Shown here: piece by piece, positions 57,286 through 64,000 of the stretch
How positions within the stretch are numbered: position 1 is the stretch's first letter
Layout of the letters: every line of letters starts with the position of its first letter
NCBI GenBank assembly: GCA_018524725.1
Contig: JAEUWP010000535.1
Coordinates: 62,001-126,000, forward strand
Origin: Podaxis mareebaensis
Lineage: Eukaryota; Basidiomycota; Agaricomycetes; Agaricales; Agaricaceae
Reading direction: 5' to 3'
Length of the DNA stretch: 64,000 nt
Notes under the pieces: generated by a model
The model's database searches: none
Seen by the model: the letters and a program-made list of their open reading frames with translations, nothing else
What the model was told of the DNA's origin: nothing
Translations under genes and position numbers: made by a program

Positions 57286-59509
57286 CTAGAAGTTTTCTGT
57301 AGACCAGGACTATCAGTTTGTGAAGCAAGACAGAGCGAGTAGGATGGTGTACCTTTACCAAAGAAGAATCGTGTTCCTTTAGGATCAGACCATTTGTTGG
57401 ACATTTGATGCAAGGTCTTGGACAAGACAGCCGGACCGCAGAAGAACTGAGCACAAGTCGTCAACTCGAAGCCCTGAAGTCGAGCACAAGAAACGGAGGC
57501 GAACGTACCACACCGACGTCAGTCTCAGGATGTTTCTCAGTAATTGCACTAAAGACGCGATCCCAGTTAGGTCGACCAAAGTGAGTGGGTGCCCGGAGAG
57601 AAGTGATAGCGTCTTTCTCAGCACCGACGTCCTGGACGATGATGTTGTTCATCTCGTCTTCCCTGAGTTTAGCGGTCAGGTATATGTTGATCTCAATGCG
57701 GTTCTGGGTGTCTTGCTCCTCGATAGCGTGAAGCAGGGAATGGAACCATTCAGCAGCGCCGAAGTCGCGAATGACCCAAGTGAAGTAGACCTGGAATACG
57801 CCGTTAGTTTATCAGGCGGTAGTGCTGAGGATGGACTGACCTTGGAGAGACGAGTTGGCTTCGAGTCGTGGAGGTTGTTCATGCGGTACCAGATGGACTT
57901 GAGGATCCTGTGGAGATCAAGTCAGCGCAAAATTCCCCCACGAAGGCAGGTGATGAACTAACGAAGCAAAAGGAGTTACACCAATACCGGCGCCAACCAA
58001 CAAGACAGTCTCGAACTTAAGGAAGTCTTCACTAGCGCTTCCGAAAGGGCCGTCAACCATAACGCGGGGAAGAGTCACATTCCAAGGCGGATTACTATTG
58101 GTGCCGACAACCTTGCCGCCGGCTGCTGAGTCCTTCTCACCCTTGCCCTTAGAGAAGTTGCAGCCGCAGGCTTTAGCGAGGGCGGAGGTGAAATCACCCT
58201 TGACGGAAATATGAACCGACAAATAGTCTTCCTCAGGAGCGCTAGATGATCCAATGATGTGAAAAGGTGAACATCGGTGTGAAATGGTGATGTGACGTAC
58301 CTGGTAAGGGTGAAGGGGTGCCATTGGAAGTACGAAACCTCGGGGCAGCAGATGAAGATGTATTGGCCAGCCCGAGCCTTGGTCTTCTCCTTCTTGATCT
58401 GGAGCTCCATAACGTTCGAGGGGTGCTGAATGACCTTGGAGATGTAAGTGTAGTGACGGGAGCGGACCTCACGCAAGATACGCTCGTAGATCCAGATAAC
58501 GCCACCAACAAGCCAGTATCTCTATCGGGTTGTTAGCACAAGTAGATTAGATGACTTCAGATGTAATACCTACCCAGAAGACTCCAATGGTATTGAAAGA
58601 GCAATACGGAGGACGATCGGGCTTGATCATGCAGAACATCCCATGAAGTTGCCAGCAGATGAAGAAGACGATGAAGAGGTGGTGGGAATACCAGAACCGC
58701 TCGAAGTGGGCACGTCGGTTCTTCTCAAGAGCAAAGAAGACCATGATGCCCAAAGCGACCGTCATAATCCAACCGGTAGCACCAGGGCCTGTAGTGAAGT
58801 TGGCAGCGAGGAAAGAGACAACCTTCTTGCCAAGGGTTGTGGCAGTCGGGTCAGCAGCTGCGAGCTTTGCAAAGTTTACCATGTGGGCAACTATGTGCAC
58901 CACGCTGCCAATGACAATGGACCATGCTGTCGCTTTGTGGAAGGTGATATTCTTGTCAAACGGGATGATGTCGTTTAACGGAGTTCGACGAAGGAGCGAG
59001 ATGAAGTTACGGCAGACAGGGAGAAGGATGAAGATAACATCAACGTGAAGTACCAAAGCAGCCGTACGTGCGATCGCTGAGAACCGAATTAAGACAATGG
59101 CAGAGTGAAAAAAATGGAAGAACGACATACGGAAGGTGATACCGAAGGTTTGTCGTGCTTGGACCGAGTTATCCTTGAGCTGGTAGTGGATGAAACCGAA
59201 GACCGCCACCAGCAAGTGCAGAAAAATCCAAACGCCAAAAAACAACTGGCGCCCTCCCTCATTAATCATCCACACACCGAATCGCTGCTTTAACGTCTTG
59301 GGTTGGTTTGGTGCTGGTCTGGTTACTGAGCCCACAGTGTTGGAACGCTGAAGTCCCTGTAATCTCCTCCTCTCCGTCTTATTGCGCTGAAGGTGGCTCG
59401 GCTGCATGCCCCCAGCGTAGTTACTATCAAGGTCGGGGTGCTGCTGAAGCTGAACCATGGGGTTCCTGCCATCCGAGAAGTCTAAACCTGAAGACCGTTT
59501 TGCAACCAT
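57286..59509 (-). CDS. nox: NADPH oxidase (NOX, gp91phox/ferric-reductase family)
   Basis: A membrane flavocytochrome that passes electrons from NADPH through FAD and two haems to oxygen, making superoxide; in fungi it is involved in differentiation and hyphal growth. From ATG 59509 an N-terminal extension of about 75 residues precedes INEGGRQLFFGVWIFLHLLV. The ferric-reductase core has LVLHVDVIFILLPVCRNFIS, NITFHKATAWSIVIG with HIVAHMVNF and FWYSHHLFIVFFICWQLHG, which carry the paired haem-ligand histidines. The FAD domain has FQWHPFTLT. The NADPH domain has VLLVGAGIGVTPFASL, FFCGPAVLSK and the classical end FFFGKENF, formed across the last intron, with TAG at 57286-57288. The N-terminal extension and INEGGR segment suggest the NoxB-like class, but this is uncertain. 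No EF-hands. Confidence 0.93.
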
Positions 59510-59997
59510 GAAAGATCGAAAGGACGTCCTGCGTAATCACGAAAGGAATGGAACGGTACCGGCCAGCTGGTAAAGATGGTGGAGGAAGGAAGGAAAAGAG
59601 ATAGAAGGCCAGTAAAAGCCGTGAGCTGTTGGTCCAGCGCTTCAGATGCCTTGATGGGAATCGGACAGGCACGGCATGGTTGCCATAGTGCTCGACCCTA
59701 TTATTGTCTTTTCTCAAATACTTAACACTTCTGAATTATTCGTCTTGGTCTTGTTGGTTCTAGACCGCGCAGAACATCCCATGGTTCACAAGGAGACTTG
59801 GCCGAACACAGCGGCTCTTCGCAACTGTTAACCTCGTCCAGCCATGTTCTGATGGGGATCACGCTGGTATCCTCATTCGTGACTACTTCTCATGATGAAC
59901 GTCGTTAACAGGACCAGAAGTATCCAGGAATACAGAAGGATTATCAACAACTGCAACGCACTCGTTCCGGCCTCCGCCTATACACGACCGCCCAACA
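59510..59997. other. Intergenic between NOX and GH28
   Basis: This is the NOX promoter side and the 3' flank of the first GH28 gene. If the last GH28 intron is not used, that gene's frame would continue to 59883. Nothing else was recognised. Confidence 0.5.
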
Positions 59998-62083
59998 TCA
60001 CGTCGGCCGTCCTGTGGCATTACACGGAGCTGATGGGAGAGTTTCGCATCAGGCCTCAGCGATGTCTCGTACGAACATTTGATGTACGAACCATTCAAAC
60101 CTGTCAACCCATCAACGTTTTGACAGATCAACCTCGCTGGTTGATTGGCAGGAATAGCAACATCATAGTCCCGGAAGGTAATATTTCTGCATCCCGCTGC
60201 CGGACTACACTCAATGTCGACAACTGTGCGTGACTTGTTAGAGTGTGTGACAACTCTTAAAACCACCACCTACGCGTGTTCGTGAGGACACTACCGGTCC
60301 AGTCAATAAACCGAAGGTCACTGAAATTGAGGTGGGAAGGTGCGTCGCCTCTGTGTTCGTGTCTGTAAGTGCCTGAGGAACATTCATAACACGCGTTCCA
60401 CTCACGAATGTCCCCCGTTGGTCTGATAGATGTGAAGGGGTAGATTCACCCGGTCCAGGCGCACGTTCCTTGTGGTGACGTTCTTCACCATACCTAATCT
60501 CAGCTCTTTAGAAAGATTATCGCGTTAAATATAGGAGATAGCCCAACCTGGACCGCCCCCACCTCCAGTAGGAGGTGCGCCGTTGATGGATCCATCCCAG
60601 GTCTTGAAATAAACCTGATTCAAGGAAACGGTGGTCAGACACGGCTATACATAGTCCATGTATTAACATACCCCATTTTGCATATTAGGCTGCACTTGTG
60701 GGTCAATCCTCGTCATCTACAGTATATAATTAAATCGCAATCACGGTGACGATGAGCTGCGCAGAAAACTTACCAGCAAATCCTCCAGTAACACATTTTC
60801 CACAAGGTCACTCTGCGCCATAATAAGCAGCAATGCACGAAGTCCGACATATTATACCAACCATATTAGCGTATTGACCAAGCGAGCCGAATGCAATGCC
60901 ATTCCCTCCACGGCAAGTGACGTTACGCGCAACAATGTTCGATGAATTCTGGTCCATTCACAAGTCAGCGGATCAGAAGTTTGATAACAACTGCCGATGG
61001 CAGCTACGTACACCTTTGATAGCAAGACAATCATCACCACAGGTTACGTCCCAATTCACCATGGTTATTCTGTCACTTCTGTAGGTATTGATTCCTACCC
61101 AAATGGCAATATCATCATAATACGTTGTCAACAGATTCCTTCACGGGCTTACCGTCAGTATTCGGCACCACGCTACACATTGTTAGCCAATTGACTCCCA
61201 AATTATATATGTTTGCTCACTTCTTCCCAACGAACAACGGGTCAGTATTACTCGCATTCACAAACATCCCTTCATACAGAATGTCCTGCGATTCTGCGGC
61301 TGTGTTGGCCCAAAACGGTGGGGACTCGATACGGAAGTTCCGAACTATCCCTCGAGCTGCTCGCCAAAGAGTCAAGGAGATTGGTCGGCCATCTCCATCC
61401 GCTCGAGTGCGAGTCGCAAAGAACGACCACCAAGGCTAATAGATCTATTAACAAAAATTCTAAAATGGCAGGCATTCGGGTTGCTTACCTGTCCGTTCCC
61501 TTGGATGCCTCCGGTGTTATGCGCATCAATGACAAAATCTGATCCAGTAACAACAAACCATGATGCTTGGCTCTATATCCGAGGCGCAATCAGCGTTGGT
61601 AACAGATGTCATCAGCATCGTAATACCTGGATGAAAACAACCCTAAAAGTATTCGCTGGATCTAACCAAAATTGAATATCAGGTTTGAACTAAGCATAGA
61701 GCAACTTCAGGTCCTGACTCAGGGGTGCAGAACTATAAAGAACATACGCTCAAGAAGCCACGCAAATCGATCGTCGCGCTCTTCAGGTCCCACATCATTT
61801 TCCTAAACTGAGAGTAATGGCCGAGTGCTCAAGATCCTAAACATTTACTTGCCTTGTGACATTATAGGACCCCTCCTCGAAAATCGTCGTACCAAAATGG
61901 CCGCAAGTTGAAATGGCTTGTTCAATCTGTGCATTTCAATCAATGTATAGCCCGACATGACAGGGACATCCAGACCTGATCTGTGTCATCCTTCCCTGCA
62001 CCCAGAGGGCTCAAGTGACAAATGGCAGCAAAAGCCAGCTTAATAAGTATCAAGTTGGAGAATATGCGCAGGATACTCGGCAT
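59998..62083 (-). CDS. GH28 family pectinase (exopolygalacturonase-like), gene 1
   Basis: A secreted right-handed beta-helix enzyme acting on pectin. ATG 62083 opens a signal peptide (MPSILRIFSNLILIKLAFAA). Exons then give ISTCGHFGTTIFEEGSYNVT, FWLDPANTFRVVFIQ, SQASWFVVTGSDFVIDAHNT and WWSFFATRTRADGDGRPISL with ESPPFWANTAAES. The catalytic segments are PNTDG, VTCGDDCLAIKG and CRGGNGIAFGSLGQYANM, then GVYFKTWDGSINGAPPTGGG. The NTD and DD aspartates are present. The usual GHG histidine site reads GGNGIAFGS, and the RIK site reads YFK. About ten exons and 420-450 residues. The stop at 59998 assumes a last intron; reading through gives a longer end at 59883. Confidence 0.85.
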
Positions 62084-62290
62084 GCTTTACAGAGTCTCAC
62101 AGGTGGGGAGTAAAGGTTTCAGGATCGCAGCCGCAATAGGGCCTAATATTCTTCCCAGATGATATAGAGACGTTCGGGAAGTGATGTTAAAGAAGCGAAA
62201 ACTATGGTCACGGACAGAGTCATGCGGACAACTCGGAAGTCTCGCTCGGCCCGCTTTCAAACGCGGGCCAGCCACGACAGCACCAGAATC

Positions 62291-64000
62291 TCAGGAACCT
62301 GTTATGATTTGCTGAGGCAAGGTTATTTAGTTACAAGGTGCTGGGGGTTTCATATGAGTTCGACCTGACAGAGCCGAGGGCTGTGTGTACGCACCACTCA
62401 AACCAGTAATGTCCTGAACGTTATCACACACAAACACATCATTTCCGTTAGGGCCTTGGACATCAAAATTCTTGAAACTCAAATCCGAACAGCCAACAGC
62501 CACACTACACTCGAAGTTGATGACTGTGAGCTGGTTTCAGTAGATATTCGTTGACAAGAAAATAGAACAACATACTTGTGCTAGTATTTGTGGTGCCCGT
62601 TATATTCTCGAATAGCATATCTTCAAACTTCAGTTGTGAAGGCACAGCACCACTAATGGATAGTAATCAATATCCACTCCCATATGACGATGAATCAATT
62701 TTAACACCCACCCGCCGCCAAAGTTCTGTAGGATCTGGACTGCCGTCTCAACTTGATCTAACTGGAAATTTCGGAAAACAGCCCCTTTCACGAGACCTGA
62801 ACGACAGTAAGAAGGGGGATAGGGCTCTGAATGATTGAAGATCCGACCTGGGCCGCCTCCGCCTCCGGTAGGTGGCACGCCGTTAATGGCACCATCCCAA
62901 GATTTGAAGTAAATCTGACAGATTCATTAAGATACGAGGGGATGAAAGACGTTCTTTTACTCACGCCGTGAACCATGTTGGGCTGCTGGCTTGCACTCAG
63001 TCGTAGGACCTATTGGAATGTGAATTCCGTGGTGGCTGCTAGGAAGCGGTTAGAATCACCTGCACGTTCTCGACAAGCACATTGGAGACAAAGTCGCTCT
63101 ATGAGAACTTTTAGCATGGTATTAATATGATTCCCAGATCGCGCAGACCATATTGGCATATTGTCCAAGAGAACCAAACGCAATACCTTCTCCACCACGA
63201 CAGACAAAGTCCCGTGCCACGATATTTGAGGAGTTCTTGGCCACTTTCAGTAATAACACTAAGGGGAGGGTCTCCGGATCTTACACCCTTGATTGCAATG
63301 CAATCGTCGCCGCTGGTAACATCCCAATGAAGCATCGTGATCCGATCACTCCTATAGGTGTCGATGCCTGAGGAAACTATGAGCACGATGTAGAACTTAA
63401 AGCATTGGATCTTACCATCGGTATTCCAAACAATACTGGATAGGTGGTGAGTAACATTCTGGTCAAGACGAAAGCAATTTCATACTTCTGGCCAAAGAAA
63501 GTGGCATCTGAGTTGGTTGCGTTAATTAACATACCATCGTAGAGAACGTCCGTGGACTCTGCAACAGCATTTGCCCAGAACGGAGGTGAAAGAATAGTGA
63601 AATCGCGAACCACCCCCCCGGTCACCCGCCAGAGGGTCAGGGAAATTGGTCGACCATCACCATCTTGGCGCGGAACTGTGGTGAAGAAGTTCCACCAGGC
63701 CTATCGTTAATCGTTAGCCAAGTAGGCCGCCGCATCAATCCGCATGTATTACCTGGCCATTACCGTCGATACCCCCAATATTGTGGGCATCAATAGTAAA
63801 ATTCTTTCCGGTCACCACAAACCAAGAAGATTGACTCTAGTCGACCAGTGTTAGGACCTGCATCGGAGGGAGAATTGCATCGTTACCTGGATGAAAACGA
63901 CTTGGAATGTATTCGTAGAATTCAGCCAGTGATCCAAATCAGGTTGGAACTATGAGCAGATGTGAGAAAGAGAAAAAGAAAGATAATTCGCGATCCCGGA
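62291..64000 (-). CDS. GH28 family pectinase (exopolygalacturonase-like), gene 2, 5' end beyond window
   Basis: A close tandem paralogue of gene 1, beginning outside the window; the first exon inside reads LDHWLNSTNTFQVVFIQ after an intron at about 63950. Then come SSWFVVTGKNFTIDAHNIGG, GDGRPISLTLWRVTGGVVRD with SPPFWANAVAEST, VWNTDG, RITMLHWDVTSGDDCIAIKG, CRGGEGIAFGSLGQYANM and VYFKSWDGAINGVPPTGGGG. The last exons end DITGLSG, joined across an intron to Ser and TGA at 62291-62293. NTD and DD acids are intact; the GHG histidine is replaced as in gene 1. Only 207 bp separate this stop from the start of gene 1, and both genes run the same way. Confidence 0.85.

Noticed and set aside
1..64000. 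CRISPR arrays, bacterial operons or ribosomal RNA genes
   Set aside because: No regularly spaced repeats, Shine-Dalgarno-type gene starts or rRNA-like segments were seen; spliced genes show a fungal nuclear genome.

Overview
The window looks like nuclear DNA of a filamentous basidiomycete (Agaricomycetes-like). Genes are split by many 45-70 bp GT-AG introns. The recognisable proteins include a fungal Zn(II)2Cys6 regulator, basidiomycete-type DUF6533 membrane proteins, GMC oxidoreductase, a fungal NADPH oxidase and GH28 pectinases. Nearly all genes lie on the minus strand. All calls come from reading the sequence; no database search was possible.

Layout. 1-150: edge of a NACHT-type NTPase gene. 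809-2821: GMC oxidoreductase. 3656-4935: retromer VPS26. 5133-5215: intron-containing tRNA-Arg(ACG). 5565-6754: purine nucleoside phosphorylase. 6.8-11.6 kb: gene-poor. 11.68-16.08 kb: large Zn2Cys6 transcription factor. 16.1-20.5 kb: gene-poor. 20.52-25.37 kb: very large, disordered Sds3/Dep1-like protein, probably a subunit of an Rpd3L-type histone deacetylase complex. 26.3-27.9 kb: first DUF6533 gene (copy A). 28.7-42.9 kb: a repeat island with two large foldback palindromes, an ORF1-only non-LTR insertion with a target-site duplication, and a head-to-head pair of LTR-like elements; it also holds a decayed DUF6533 pseudogene (copy B) and a tandem tRNA-like element. 43.3-44.9 kb: DUF6533 copy C. 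46.1-49.2 kb: divergent pair RTF1 / Hikeshi (OPI10). 49.3-49.9 kb: three tRNA-Arg(ACG) genes with different introns. 49.95-57.06 kb: tandem duplication carrying DUF6533 copies D and E and a 3' relic F. 57.3-59.5 kb: NADPH oxidase. 60.0-64.0 kb: two tandem GH28 genes, the second cut by the window edge.

The most striking feature is the stretch from about 29.8 to 42.86 kb. It is almost completely free of CpG, while the DNA on both sides has normal CpG. Pseudogene B inside it can be aligned to copy C about 4 kb away outside it. The differences are dominated by CG becoming TG or CA, and they include a destroyed splice donor and a CGA to TGA stop. This looks like a sharply bounded, formerly methylated (or RIP-like) silenced domain with an unsilenced control copy next to it.

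The housekeeping genes (VPS26, PNP, RTF1, Hikeshi, tRNAs) do not form a pathway. The GH28 pair is a plausible plant-cell-wall degradation cluster; the neighbouring NADPH oxidase and GMC oxidase are oxidative enzymes common in such fungi, but joint function is only an inference.
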